Shown here one piece after another: positions 42,877 to 51,769 of a stretch of DNA of 64,000 bases; the first letter of the stretch is position 1; each line of letters opens with the position of its first letter. Source of the DNA: Acidimicrobiia bacterium (GTDB taxonomy: Bacteria > Actinomycetota > Acidimicrobiia > IMCC26256 > PALSA-610); assembly GCA_036271555.1 (NCBI GenBank), contig DATBAK010000019.1, positions 124,001 to 188,000 on the forward strand, read 5' to 3'. Both the position numbers and the translations under genes were made by a program. Under the pieces are notes generated by a model. It was given only the letters and a program-made list of their open reading frames with translations, ran no database searches and was not told the origin of the DNA.

Positions 42877-43641
42877 ATGTTGCTCGCGATCGACTCCGGC
42901 AACACGCAGACGGTCGTCGGCCTGTTCGACGACGAAGAGCTCGTCGACCACTGGCGCATCGCGACCGTCGCGGAACGCACCTCCGACGAGCTCGCGCTGA
43001 TGATCCAGCAGTTCCTCGGCTTCCACGGCTTCTCGTTCGAGGCGAACATCACCGGCGTCTCGATCTCGTCGGGCGTGCCGATGGTCACGGCGGCGCTGCG
43101 CGCGATGACCGAGCGCTACTTCGGCTTCGCTCCGCTCGTCATCGAGCCCGGCATTCGTACGGGAATGCCGATCCTCTACGACAACCCGAAGGAGGTCGGC
43201 GCCGACCGAATCGCGAACGCAGTCGGTGCCTACGACCTCTACGGCGGCCCGTCGATCGTCGTCGACTTCGGAACCGCGACCACGATCGAGGCGGTGAGCG
43301 CGAAGGGCGAGTACCTCGGCGGCGCGATCTTCCCCGGCATCGAGATCTCGCTCGACGCGCTCTTCGGCCGCGCCGCGGGTCTGCGCCGCATCGAGCTCGT
43401 CGAGCCGAAGCACGTGATCGGGAAGTCGACGGTCGAGTCGATCCAATCGGGCGTGATCTACGGCTTCTCGGGTCAGGTCGACGCGCTCGTCGACCGCTTC
43501 CGCGCCGAGCTCGGAGAGTGCACGGTGATCGCGACCGGCGGCCTCGCGGAGCTCATCGGTCCGCACACGCGCAGCATCCAGCACTACGAGCCGTGGCTCA
43601 CGCTGTTCGGGCTCCGCATCGTCTTCGAGAGGAACCGGTGA
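42877..43641 (+). CDS. coaX: type III pantothenate kinase
   Basis: A 254-residue ASKHA-fold kinase making 4'-phosphopantothenate, the first step of CoA synthesis. LLAIDSGNTQTVVGLFDD is the nucleotide loop, EVGADRIANAVGAY the pantothenate site, and VDFGTATTIEAVSAKGEYLGGAI the second phosphate segment. The late VIATGGLAELI is typical. ATG 42877 follows nadC by three bases, and lysS overlaps by four. With panC it places pantothenate synthesis and use together. Confidence 0.95.
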   Translation: MLLAIDSGNTQTVVGLFDDEELVDHWRIATVAERTSDELALMIQQFLGFHGFSFEANITGVSISSGVPMVTAALRAMTERYFGFAPLVIEPGIRTGMPILYDNPKEVGADRIANAVGAYDLYGGPSIVVDFGTATTIEAVSAKGEYLGGAIFPGIEISLDALFGRAAGLRRIELVEPKHVIGKSTVESIQSGVIYGFSGQVDALVDRFRAELGECTVIATGGLAELIGPHTRSIQHYEPWLTLFGLRIVFERNR

Positions 43642-45146
43642 GCAATTCGGAGCAGCTCGATCCGCGCGACGAGCAGGCGCAGCGCCGGGCGAAGGTCGAC
43701 GCGCTGCGCGACGCGGGCGTCGATCCGTATCCACTGCGCTTCGACCGCACCGCGACCGCGGGCCTCCTGCACGACCGGTACGACTCGCTGGCCGACGCCG
43801 AGGAGACCGACGTCGACGCGCGCGTCGCGGGCCGCGTCCTGTTGCGCCGGCAGCTGGGCAAGGGTCTCGTCTTCTTCACGATCCGCGATGCGAGCGGCAC
43901 GATCCAGCTGTTCGTGTCGCGCTCGGTGATCGGTGACGACGCGTTCGGGCGCGTCGGCGACCTCGATCTCGGCGACTGGGTCGGCGCCGACGGCACGGTG
44001 ATGAAGACGAAGGCCGGCGAGCTGTCGATCAAGGTGTCGGCGTGCGTGCTGCTCGCCAAGGCGATCCGACCGATGCCCGACAAGTGGCACGGGCTCAGCG
44101 ACGTCGACACCCGCTACCGGCAGCGCTACGTCGACCTGATCGCGAACGACGACGCGCGCCGCGTGTTCGCGATCCGCTTCGCAGCCGTCGCCGCGATGCG
44201 CGCCTTCCTGCTCGACCGTGGCTACGTCGAGGTCGAGACGCCGATCCTCCAGCCGATCGCGGGTGGCGCGACCGCGAAGCCGTTCGTCACGCACCACAAC
44301 GCGCTCGACGTCGACCTCTATCTGCGCATCGCGCCCGAGCTCTATCTCAAGCGCCTCATCGTCGGCGGGCTCGAGAAGGTGTTCGAGCTCGGTCGCGTGT
44401 TCCGCAACGAAGGCCTGTCGACGCGGCACAACACCGAGTTCACGATGCTCGAGCTGTACGAGGCGTTCGTCGACTACACCGACATCATGACGCTGACCGA
44501 GCAGCTCATCGGCACCGCCGCGATCGCCGCGCTCGGCACCACGAAGGTGGAGTGGGAGGGGAAGCAGTTCGACCTCGCGCCGCCGTGGCAACGCCGTCCG
44601 ATGCTCGACCTCATTCGTGAGCACGCGGGCCTCGATCTCCACCCGAACCAGCCGATCGAAGAGCTGCGCAAGCATTGTGACGCGCTCGACATCCCGTACG
44701 AGCGGATCTGGGGAACGGGCAAGCTGATCCTCGAGATCTACGAGAAGACGACCGAGGCCAACATCGTGGGACCGACGTTCGTGTGCGACTACCCGCGTGA
44801 GGTGTCGCCCTTCGCGCGTCCGCACCGCGACGACCCCGCGCTCACCGAGCGGTTCGAGCTCATCGTCGGCGGGCGCGAGCTCGCCAACGCGTTCAGCGAG
44901 CTCAACGATCCGGTCGACCAGCTGCGACGCTTCGAGGCGCAGGCGCGGCTCAAGGAATCGGGTGACGAGGAAGCGCAGTGGGTCGACCACGACTACGTGC
45001 GCGCGCTCGAGTACGGCATGCCGCCGTGCGGCGGTCTCGGTATCGGCATCGACCGCGTGGTGATGTTGCTCGCGGGCATCACGTCGATCCGCGAGGTGAT
45101 CCTGTTCCCGCAGCTGCGGCCCGAGGTCTGGGGACCCGACTCGTGA
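43638..45146 (+). CDS. lysS: lysyl-tRNA synthetase, class II
   Basis: A 502-residue synthetase charging tRNA(Lys). The N-terminal OB anticodon domain (about 50-160) is followed by class II motif 1 (RGYVEVETPILQPIAGGATA), motif 2 (ELGRVFRNEGLSTRHNTEFTM) and motif 3 (GLGIGIDRVVMLLAG). GTG 43638 overlaps coaX by four bases. Upstream in-frame residues belong to coaX. It is followed at four bases' overlap by an SDR gene. Confidence 0.95.
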   Translation: MSNSEQLDPRDEQAQRRAKVDALRDAGVDPYPLRFDRTATAGLLHDRYDSLADAEETDVDARVAGRVLLRRQLGKGLVFFTIRDASGTIQLFVSRSVIGDDAFGRVGDLDLGDWVGADGTVMKTKAGELSIKVSACVLLAKAIRPMPDKWHGLSDVDTRYRQRYVDLIANDDARRVFAIRFAAVAAMRAFLLDRGYVEVETPILQPIAGGATAKPFVTHHNALDVDLYLRIAPELYLKRLIVGGLEKVFELGRVFRNEGLSTRHNTEFTMLELYEAFVDYTDIMTLTEQLIGTAAIAALGTTKVEWEGKQFDLAPPWQRRPMLDLIREHAGLDLHPNQPIEELRKHCDALDIPYERIWGTGKLILEIYEKTTEANIVGPTFVCDYPREVSPFARPHRDDPALTERFELIVGGRELANAFSELNDPVDQLRRFEAQARLKESGDEEAQWVDHDYVRALEYGMPPCGGLGIGIDRVVMLLAGITSIREVILFPQLRPEVWGPDS

Positions 45147-46108
45147 GGGTGCTCGTCACCGGCATGGGCGGTGAGCTCGGCACGCGCGTCGCGCAGCTCC
45201 TCGAGGCGGATCCGTCGGTCACCGAGATCGCGGGTGTCGACTTCGTGCCGCCGCGCCGGCGCCTCCGGCGCGCCGAGTTCCACCGCATCGACCCGATGCA
45301 GCACGACCGCATGCGCGACTTCGTGCTCGAGTTCGCCCCGACCGCCGTCGCGCACTTCGGTGTGTACGAGCCCGCGTCGCGCCTCGGGCCCGCGCAGGCC
45401 GCGGAGCGCACCGAGCACTGCACGATCGTCGCGCTCTCGGCGGCCGCGCGCGCCGGGAAGCTCGAGCGCGTCGTGCTCCGCAGCGGCCTCGAGGTCTACG
45501 GCCGCGGTCGCGGCGCGGCATCGGTGCCCGACGAGCAGGTGCCGCCCGAGCCCACGACTCCCTACGGGCAGACGCTGCTCCAAGTCGAAGCGGTCGCCGC
45601 GGGCCTCGGTCGCCGGCACGGCGTGTCGGTCGCGTCGCTGCGCTACGCGCCGGTCGTCGGTTCGCACGTGCCGAGCCCGATCGGCCGTCTCTTGCGGCTC
45701 CCGGTCGTGCCGGTGAGCGCGACGAGCGACCCGCCGTTCCAGCTGCTGCACCCCGAGGACGCGTGCGTCGCGATGGTGCGCGCGCTCATCGTCGGTTTCG
45801 ACGGCCCGCTCAACATCGTCGGTGCTGGTGCCGCGAGCCCGTGGCAGGCCGTGCGCATGGGCGGCCGGCTCCCGCTGCCGGTGATGCCGGGCCTCTGGGG
45901 TTGGGCCGCGCGCGTCGTCGAGGTCGCGGGTGCCGCGATCGCACCCCACGTCGTCGAGCTCCTGCGCTCGGGTTGCACGGGGTCGGGTCAGCGCGCGCTC
46001 GACGCGCTCAGCATCGAAGAGCCGCGGTCGACGCAGCAGGTGCTGACCGAGCTCTATCAGTGGGCCGACATCGTGCCGCTCATCCCCGCGAAGGAAGCGG
46101 TCGCGTGA
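45143..46108 (+). CDS. NAD-dependent epimerase/SDR family protein
   Basis: A 321-residue extended SDR. VLVTGMGGELGTRVAQLL is the nucleotide loop, and a proline-rich PPRRRLRR follows the acidic end of the second strand. The catalytic region has LRSGLEVYGRGR and TPYGQTLLQVEAV in place of the strict YxxxK, so activity is uncertain. It is paired with an LPLAT-like gene, as in other actinobacteria, perhaps in lipid or envelope processing. GTG 45143 overlaps lysS by four bases. Confidence 0.8.
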   Translation: MRVLVTGMGGELGTRVAQLLEADPSVTEIAGVDFVPPRRRLRRAEFHRIDPMQHDRMRDFVLEFAPTAVAHFGVYEPASRLGPAQAAERTEHCTIVALSAAARAGKLERVVLRSGLEVYGRGRGAASVPDEQVPPEPTTPYGQTLLQVEAVAAGLGRRHGVSVASLRYAPVVGSHVPSPIGRLLRLPVVPVSATSDPPFQLLHPEDACVAMVRALIVGFDGPLNIVGAGAASPWQAVRMGGRLPLPVMPGLWGWAARVVEVAGAAIAPHVVELLRSGCTGSGQRALDALSIEEPRSTQQVLTELYQWADIVPLIPAKEAVA

Positions 46109-46163
46109 CCGCCGGGATCGTGCGCGCGAACCGTGTGGGTCGAGCGCCGGGGATCGAAGTCGC

Positions 46164-46868
46164 ATGAGCACGCTCGACGCCGACCGCACGTCCGATCCGC
46201 AACCATTGCCGACCGCACTGCGCCGGCGGTTCACGGGTCACTACCCGATCGACCCGTTCGGTCTCGACCCGCAGCTGTGCGACGCGACGGTTCCGGTCGT
46301 CGACGCGATGGTGCGCATCCGCGTCGACGGCGCGCAGCACCTGCCCGCGACCGGCGATGCGGTGCTCGTGATGAACCGCGGGCTCGGCGTGTTCGAGCCG
46401 ACCGCGCTCGCGCTCGCGGTACGACGCGAGGTCGGACGCCGGTTGCGCGTCGTCGGCACGCCGGGCGTGCCGATCGTCGGCGGTCTGCTTCGCCGTCTCG
46501 GTTCGATCTCGGCGTCGCCCGAAGATCTCGGCGCGTGCCTGGCGGCCGGTCACCTGGTCGCGGTGCCGCTCGCGCCGACATGGTTCCGCAACGGCGCGGG
46601 CACACCGCCACTGCGACTCATGCAGGCGATGATGGGCTCGACCGTGCTCCCGGTCGCGGTGAAGCCGGGCGGCCCTTTGGGCACGCCGTTCGCGCCGTGG
46701 CGGGTCGTGATCGGCGAGCACATCGCGCTCGACGCCTCGTATCCCGCGGGTGACCCGCTCGGTGCCGCCGAGCTCGGCGAGGTCGCGCGCGCGGCCGTCG
46801 ACGCGCTGCTCGCGGGGCGCGAGCCCGAGCACCCGACGCGCGGCACCGCGGGACTCGCGGCCGGGTAG
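46164..46868 (+). CDS. lysophospholipid acyltransferase-like protein with degenerate active site
   Basis: A 234-residue protein with the LPLAT/PlsC layout: an N-terminal segment, then VLVMNRGLGVFEPTALALAV where family members have the HX4D catalytic box, VPIVGGLLRRLGSISASPEDLGACLAAGHLVAVPL at block II, and LMQAMMGSTVLPVAVKPGG at block III. The His and Asp of HX4D are missing, since the residues there are R72 and F77. The FPEG glycerol-phosphate motif is replaced by VPLAPTW. It therefore looks inactive as an acyltransferase, or uses other chemistry. It follows the SDR gene by 55 bases. Confidence 0.65.
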   Translation: MSTLDADRTSDPQPLPTALRRRFTGHYPIDPFGLDPQLCDATVPVVDAMVRIRVDGAQHLPATGDAVLVMNRGLGVFEPTALALAVRREVGRRLRVVGTPGVPIVGGLLRRLGSISASPEDLGACLAAGHLVAVPLAPTWFRNGAGTPPLRLMQAMMGSTVLPVAVKPGGPLGTPFAPWRVVIGEHIALDASYPAGDPLGAAELGEVARAAVDALLAGREPEHPTRGTAGLAAG

Positions 46869-46956
46869 CGACCGCGATGCCCGGCCACCATCGGTCCGAG
46901 GGCCGCCACCCAGCGTCTACCCTCTCCCGCACGCTCGGGAGGCTGGGAGGACTCAC

Positions 46957-47793
46957 GTGCCGGAGGTGATCGCGTCCGACGGTGTCCAGATCGCGTACGA
47001 CGCGTTCGGACGCCGCGACCGGAGCCCCGTCCTGATGATCCAGGGACTCGGCGCGGACTCCCGCGGCTGGGCCCTCCAGCGTGTGCGCTTCGGCCGTCGA
47101 CACCGCTGCGTCGCTCCCGACAACCGGGGCGTCGGACGCTCCGACAAGCCGCCGGGTCCGTATTCGCTGTTCCAGATGGCCGAGGACGCGCTCGCGTGCC
47201 TCGACGCCGAGGGCATCGAGAGCGCGCACGTGATGGGCGCGTCGATGGGTGGTGTGATCGCGCAGATCATCGCCACCATCGCGCCCGAGCGCGTGCGTTC
47301 GCTCACGCTCGCGTGCACCGCGTGCCGCCATCACCCGTGGCGTCGCGAGCTGCTCGCCGACTGGTCGCGCGAGGTGTCGGAGCACGGCATGGGCGCGATG
47401 GCCGGCGACGCGCTCACCTGGCTCGTCGGTCCGCGCGTGCAGCGCCGTTTCGGTGTGCTGCTCAACGTGCTCGGACGCGTGGTGCTGCAGTCGCCGCCCG
47501 CGCCGTTCGTCGCGCAGGTCGAAGCGATCCTCGCGATGCCCGACGCGATGCGCGACGAGCTCGTGCAGATCGACACGCCGACGCTTATCATCACCGGCTC
47601 GCAGGACGCGCTCACGCCCGTGGGCGACGCCGAGGAGCTCGCGGAGCTCATCGCGGGCTCGCGGCTCGTCGTCGTGTCCGGCGCCGCGCACGGCGTCATG
47701 GCCGAGGCGCCGAACGCGTTCAACGACACCGTCCTGCGGTTCCTCGACGAGATCGACGCCCGCGACCACGACGAAGTCGCGGAGTCGGCCTAG
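46957..47793 (+). CDS. alpha/beta hydrolase
   Basis: A 278-residue alpha/beta-fold hydrolase. The oxyanion region is MIQGLGADSRGWA, the nucleophile elbow GASMGG (Ser), the acid ITGSQDALTP (Asp) and the base GAAHGVMAEAP (His). A strong ribosome site, GGGAGG, precedes GTG 46957, and a -10-like TACCCT is at 46918-46923, so it has its own short leader. The substrate is an ester or epoxide, not known. It converges with the PlsY-like gene; the 106-base gap has R1-related GCGAGCGGAGCGAGC text and no other element. Confidence 0.9.
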   Translation: MPEVIASDGVQIAYDAFGRRDRSPVLMIQGLGADSRGWALQRVRFGRRHRCVAPDNRGVGRSDKPPGPYSLFQMAEDALACLDAEGIESAHVMGASMGGVIAQIIATIAPERVRSLTLACTACRHHPWRRELLADWSREVSEHGMGAMAGDALTWLVGPRVQRRFGVLLNVLGRVVLQSPPAPFVAQVEAILAMPDAMRDELVQIDTPTLIITGSQDALTPVGDAEELAELIAGSRLVVVSGAAHGVMAEAPNAFNDTVLRFLDEIDARDHDEVAESA

Positions 47794-47899
47794 ACCGATC
47801 CCGGCACGCGGCGAGCGGAGCGAGCCGACGGTCTCGGTCGCGCCCGTCTCGCATCGTCGAGCGGCGGCGATTGACGGAACGGCGCGACGCGACCGGAGA

Positions 47900-48508
47900 T
47901 CACGCCGCGTCCCGATCCAGCAGCAAGCGGTTCCAGACGACGCGCGCGCGACCCGTCGGCGGCAGGCTGCGGTTGCCGACGAGGCGCTTGACGATCATCG
48001 GCGCGACGACGCCGACTGCCGCGAGGGCGGCATCGCGACCGTGCACGCGCGCGACGACGGGCACGAGCAATGCGTCGGCGACGAGCACGCCGACCGCGGT
48101 CTCGCCGGCGATGCGACCGACGGCCATGCCGCCGAGCAGCACCCCCGCGCCGGCCGGCGCGGCGACCAGCAACGCGCCGATCGCGGGCGACAGCCCGCGT
48201 CCGCCCGCACCGCGCAACCACGGCGACCAGTTGTGCCCGCACACCGCAGCCGCCGCCGCGAGCGCGACCGCACGCGCGCCGTCGCGCCGCGCGAGCGCGG
48301 GGCCGACCGCGCCCTTCGCGACCTCGAACACGCCGGCGACCGCGAGTGGTCCGAAGCCCGCAACCTCGAACAGCCCGGTGCCGGAGACGGTGCCGCCGCC
48401 GTGCTCGCGCAGGTCGACGCCGCGCGTCGCGTGCGCGGCGATGTTGGAGAACGGAATCGACGCGGCGGCCCATCCCGCGAGCAGCGCTCGCGTCGTGCCG
48501 TGGCTCAC
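47900..48508 (-). CDS. divergent PlsY-like glycerol-3-phosphate acyltransferase
   Basis: A 202-residue integral membrane protein with the PlsY outline: AAASIPFSNIAAHATRG at the first helix, GGGTVSGTGLFEVAG in place of GSGNIGATNVLR, and GHNWSPWLRGAGGRGLSPAIGA for the second loop. PlsY makes lysophosphatidic acid from acyl-phosphate and glycerol-3-phosphate. The altered first two loops leave the function uncertain. GTG 48508 overlaps the upstream membrane-protein gene by four bases. An open frame continues further upstream but is not PlsY-like. Confidence 0.7.
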   Translation of the reverse strand: MSHGTTRALLAGWAAASIPFSNIAAHATRGVDLREHGGGTVSGTGLFEVAGFGPLAVAGVFEVAKGAVGPALARRDGARAVALAAAAAVCGHNWSPWLRGAGGRGLSPAIGALLVAAPAGAGVLLGGMAVGRIAGETAVGVLVADALLVPVVARVHGRDAALAAVGVVAPMIVKRLVGNRSLPPTGRARVVWNRLLLDRDAA

Positions 48509-48918
48509 CACTCCTCGGTGACCGCGCTGCTCGGGCACGTCACCTCGTACGCGCGCGACACGGTCGCGCGTCGGGTCACGTCGTAGCGTCGGCGCCGTCT
48601 CCGGTCGGCCAGGAGCCCGCCGAACGCACCGATCGCACCGCACCCCGCGCCCATTACCGGCGCGAGCAGCGCGGGATCGCCGAACGCGAGGCCGCCCGCG
48701 ACCGCGCCGGCGACGACGCCTCCCATCGCGATCCAGTGCGCGACGCGACTCGGCGGCGGGGTCACCGCGACCGCCGGGTGCACGACCTGCAGGAGCGCGA
48801 GCGGGATGCCCTCTTCGTGCAGTTTCGGGATCGCGCGCCGGGCCGCGTCCTCGTTCGCGAAGGTCAGGAGCACGTGGGTTCCGGTGCCGTCGTGACGCTC
48901 ATCGGCCCGTGCTCCCAT
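48505..48918 (-). CDS. small membrane protein, stress-protein-like layout
   Basis: A 137-residue protein. The N-terminal 50 residues form a soluble beta-alpha fold (HVLLTFANEDAARRAIPKLHEEGIPLALLQVV). Two glycine-rich helices follow (MGGVVAGAVAGGLAF and APVMGAGCGAIGAFGGLLA), then a basic stretch RRRRRRY. The layout resembles general-stress or DUF1269-type membrane proteins; I do not claim a family. ATG 48918. It overlaps the PlsY-like gene by four bases. Confidence 0.65.
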   Translation of the reverse strand: MGARADERHDGTGTHVLLTFANEDAARRAIPKLHEEGIPLALLQVVHPAVAVTPPPSRVAHWIAMGGVVAGAVAGGLAFGDPALLAPVMGAGCGAIGAFGGLLADRRRRRRYDVTRRATVSRAYEVTCPSSAVTEEW

Positions 48919-48947
48919 GCCGTCGCCTTACCCCTGTGCAGGGCGTT

Positions 48948-50339
48948 TCACGGGCGCGCGTCGGACTCGTGCGGCGGGCGACGACGTTGGCGGCGCGCGC
49001 TCACGAGTTCCGCGGCAACGTCCCGCGGGTAGGTGCGGGTGGCGAAGACGAGCAGCACGCCGTTCGCGGCGAGGGCCGGCAGGAGGAGCAGGAGCGTGAG
49101 CTGCACACCGCGCACACCGCCGCCGCCGAGATGATCGGCCAGCGCACCCAAACCGATCGGGCCGGCCGCCTCCGCGATCGTCCGGGCGAGCGTGCGGACG
49201 CTCTGCGCCCGGCCCCACAGCTGCGGCACGATGACATCGAGCCGGACCGCGTCGAGGGGCGGGTTCGGCGCGGCCATGCCCGCAGCTCCGATCGTGAGCG
49301 CGGGCAGCGCGATCAAGAGCGAATGCGTGAGCAACGCGGGCACGAACGCGATGCTCGCAACGACGAACCCGACGATCGCGACGATGATCCGTCCGCTCGT
49401 CACGCCCCGGCGCGCGAGCCGGTCGGCCAGACGTCCGCCGCCGATGAGTCCGGCCACCGCGCCGACGCCGACGACCGGCAGGAGCAGCGCCGCCGTCGAG
49501 TTCGAGATCGAGTACTGCGCGGTGGCGAAGAGAACCGCGAAGAGCGTGATGCCGGACGAGAACAAGTAGCCGACGGTGCTCGCGACGATGATCGTCCGGT
49601 TCGTCTTGACGTCGAGGGTCGCGAGCATCGCCTCCGGCAGCGACAGCTCCTCGACGTCGCCGACGACGGCGTCGGGATCGGGCTCGACATGGTGCTCGAC
49701 GATCTCGTGAACCACGGCGTCGGCGCCCGGCTCGGCCTCGATGTCCGCGGCGCCGCGCTCCGGTTCCGGAAAGCGCGCGAGCGCGAACGCGAGCACGAGG
49801 CCGAGCGCGCCGAAGAGCCAGTAGACCCAACGCCACGAGAGCGACGACACGATCACGCCGACGATGAGGAAGCCCGCGCCCACACCGACGAACTCGCCCG
49901 CCTGAATGAGTCCGAGCGCACGCGCGCGGTCGCGTCGCGCGAAGAGGTCGCCCGTGAGCGACACGATCGTCGTGTCGCCGGTCGCGGTCACGACGCCCAG
50001 GAACATACGCGAGATGAGCAGCATCGCGAAGGAGACCGCGAAGCCGCCGATCACCATTGCGACCGTCCAGAGTGCGACGCTCCCCGCGAGCAGCCGGACG
50101 CGATGCACGCGGTCGGTCACCACTCCGACGGGCACGGTCGCGATCGCGCTCACGACGCTGAACGCGCCCGCGAGCAGGCCGAGACCGAAGTGCGAGATCC
50201 CGAACGCGCGCTCGAGCGTCGGGCCGAGCGCGCCGATGCTGCCGCGATCCGCCTGGTTGAGCGCGAGCACCGCGGCGAGCATCACGATCGTGCCGCCCCC
50301 CGCGGAGACGGCACGGCGGTTGGTGCGCGCGTCGGTCAT
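48948..50339 (-). CDS. major facilitator superfamily transporter
   Basis: A 463-residue MFS transporter with twelve helices. It opens with MLAAVLALNQADRGSIGALG and carries the GVVTDRVHRVRLL loop 2 motif. An acidic cytoplasmic loop (VHEIVEHHVEPDPDAVVGDV) parts the two halves, and GGGRLADRLARRG is the matching loop in the second half. The substrate is unknown. I use ATG 50339; GTG 50363 would add eight residues. It is 44 bases from a divergent MFS gene, and the two share a control region without an obvious -10. Confidence 0.88.
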   Translation of the reverse strand: MTDARTNRRAVSAGGGTIVMLAAVLALNQADRGSIGALGPTLERAFGISHFGLGLLAGAFSVVSAIATVPVGVVTDRVHRVRLLAGSVALWTVAMVIGGFAVSFAMLLISRMFLGVVTATGDTTIVSLTGDLFARRDRARALGLIQAGEFVGVGAGFLIVGVIVSSLSWRWVYWLFGALGLVLAFALARFPEPERGAADIEAEPGADAVVHEIVEHHVEPDPDAVVGDVEELSLPEAMLATLDVKTNRTIIVASTVGYLFSSGITLFAVLFATAQYSISNSTAALLLPVVGVGAVAGLIGGGRLADRLARRGVTSGRIIVAIVGFVVASIAFVPALLTHSLLIALPALTIGAAGMAAPNPPLDAVRLDVIVPQLWGRAQSVRTLARTIAEAAGPIGLGALADHLGGGGVRGVQLTLLLLLPALAANGVLLVFATRTYPRDVAAELVSARRQRRRPPHESDARP

Positions 50340-50383
50340 CCCGTGCGCTCTACCCGCTGTCACACCTGCGGCGAGGCTCGTCC

Positions 50384-51688
50384 GTGACGTCGACCCGCGC
50401 CACCGAGCAGTCGTCCCCCGAGCCGGTGAGCCCGAGCCGGTCGCGCAGCCCCCTGCGCCACCACGGCTTCCGGACGCTCGTGCTCGGCCAGGGCGTCTCC
50501 GCGTTCGGCGACTGGATGGGGACGGTCGCGATGATGGCGCTCGTTCTCGACCTGACCGGGTCGTCGACCGCGGTCGCGGGCATCCTCGTGCTCCGGCTGC
50601 TGCCCGCCGCGATCGCCGGTCCGGTCGCGACGCGCGTCACGCGCCGCTGGGACCGCCGCCGCGTCATGTTGGTGTCGGACCTTGCCCGCGCGGTCGTGGT
50701 CGCGATGGTGCCGTGGGTCCGGGCCGTGTGGTGGGTCTACACGTGGTCGTTCCTGCTCGAGGCCGGAAGCCTCGTGTTCCTGCCCGCGCGGGACGCGTCG
50801 GTGCCGTTCCTCGTCGACGACCGCGACCTCGAATCCGCCGACGGAATCCTGCTCGGGTCGTCGTACGGGTTGATCCCGGTAGGCGCCGGCGCCTTCGGCC
50901 TGATCTCGTTGCTCGTGCCCGGTGGCCGCGCCGCGCGCCTGCCGATGATCGTCGTGTTCGCGTTCGATGCCGCCACCTTCCTCTGGTCGTACGCGTGCAT
51001 CGCGCGCATCCGCGAGCTCCACGAGCACGGCGCGCCCGCCCCCGAACGTGCCGACGACGACGGCGGCGGCCGCTTCCTCTCGGCGTTCCGCATCCCGCTG
51101 GTGCGCGAGCTCGCATGGTCGGCGCTGCTCGCGTCGCTCGGGATCGGCTGCCTGTTCTCGCTGGGCATCGTCTTCGTACGGTCGGTGCTCGGCGCGTCCG
51201 ACGCGCAGTTCGCCGTGCTCGTCGCGTTGTTCGGCGTCGGTGCGGTCGTCGGCCTGCTCGTCCTCAAGGCGACGCGCTCACGCGGCGTCGCGACCGCGCG
51301 CGTGAGCCTGCTCGGACAAGGTGTCGTGATCGCGGTCATGAGCCTCGCGCCGTCGATCGCGTTCGCGTTCCTCGGCGCGGTCGCGTTCGGCGCGTTCACG
51401 GCCGCGACACTCGCCGCCGCGATGAGCGTGCTCCAGACCGACCTCACGGGTCATGATCGGATCGCCGCGTTCGCGGTGTTCCACGTGCTCATCCGCGTCG
51501 GGCTCGCGCTCTCGGCCGTCGGGGCCGGCATTGCGGCCGACCTCGTGCGCGGTGTCGACTGGCCCCTGTTCGGCCGCCTGGAACCGTCGCGCCTCGTGCT
51601 GTTGCTCGCGGGTGGCCTCGTCGTCGTCTCGACGATCACCGCGCACGCGTACGCGCTCGCCGGGTCGCGACGGGCGCCGGAGCCATGA
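50384..51688 (+). CDS. MFS transporter, MFS_3/DHA3 type
   Basis: A 434-residue MFS efflux protein (enterobactin exporter/macrolide-efflux-like). HHGFRTLVLGQGVSAFGDWMG is the DHA3 opening, and RRWDRRRVMLVSDLARAVVV the loop 2-3 element. It has about twelve hydrophobic helices. Such pumps expel drugs, siderophores or signals. GTG 50384 lies after a weak ribosome site. It is divergent from another MFS gene and convergent with the polyprenyl synthase, whose stop is 82 bases away. Confidence 0.87.
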   Translation: MTSTRATEQSSPEPVSPSRSRSPLRHHGFRTLVLGQGVSAFGDWMGTVAMMALVLDLTGSSTAVAGILVLRLLPAAIAGPVATRVTRRWDRRRVMLVSDLARAVVVAMVPWVRAVWWVYTWSFLLEAGSLVFLPARDASVPFLVDDRDLESADGILLGSSYGLIPVGAGAFGLISLLVPGGRAARLPMIVVFAFDAATFLWSYACIARIRELHEHGAPAPERADDDGGGRFLSAFRIPLVRELAWSALLASLGIGCLFSLGIVFVRSVLGASDAQFAVLVALFGVGAVVGLLVLKATRSRGVATARVSLLGQGVVIAVMSLAPSIAFAFLGAVAFGAFTAATLAAAMSVLQTDLTGHDRIAAFAVFHVLIRVGLALSAVGAGIAADLVRGVDWPLFGRLEPSRLVLLLAGGLVVVSTITAHAYALAGSRRAPEP

Positions 51689-51769
51689 CGACGAGGAGGC
51701 CTCGCGTCTCGATGGTCGCGCTCGCCGCTCGGAAGTGAGTCCGGTCGGAGCCTGCGACCGGGCGACGCG

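Noticed and set aside
47794-47899. Possible hairpin AGACCG...CGGTCT between convergent genes
   Set aside because: The stem is only six bases with a long loop. The gap is better explained as R1-related text.
51689-51769. Possible further R1 copy near 51.7 kb
   Set aside because: Only a short GGTCGCGCTCGCCGCTC match is present and the conserved centre is missing.
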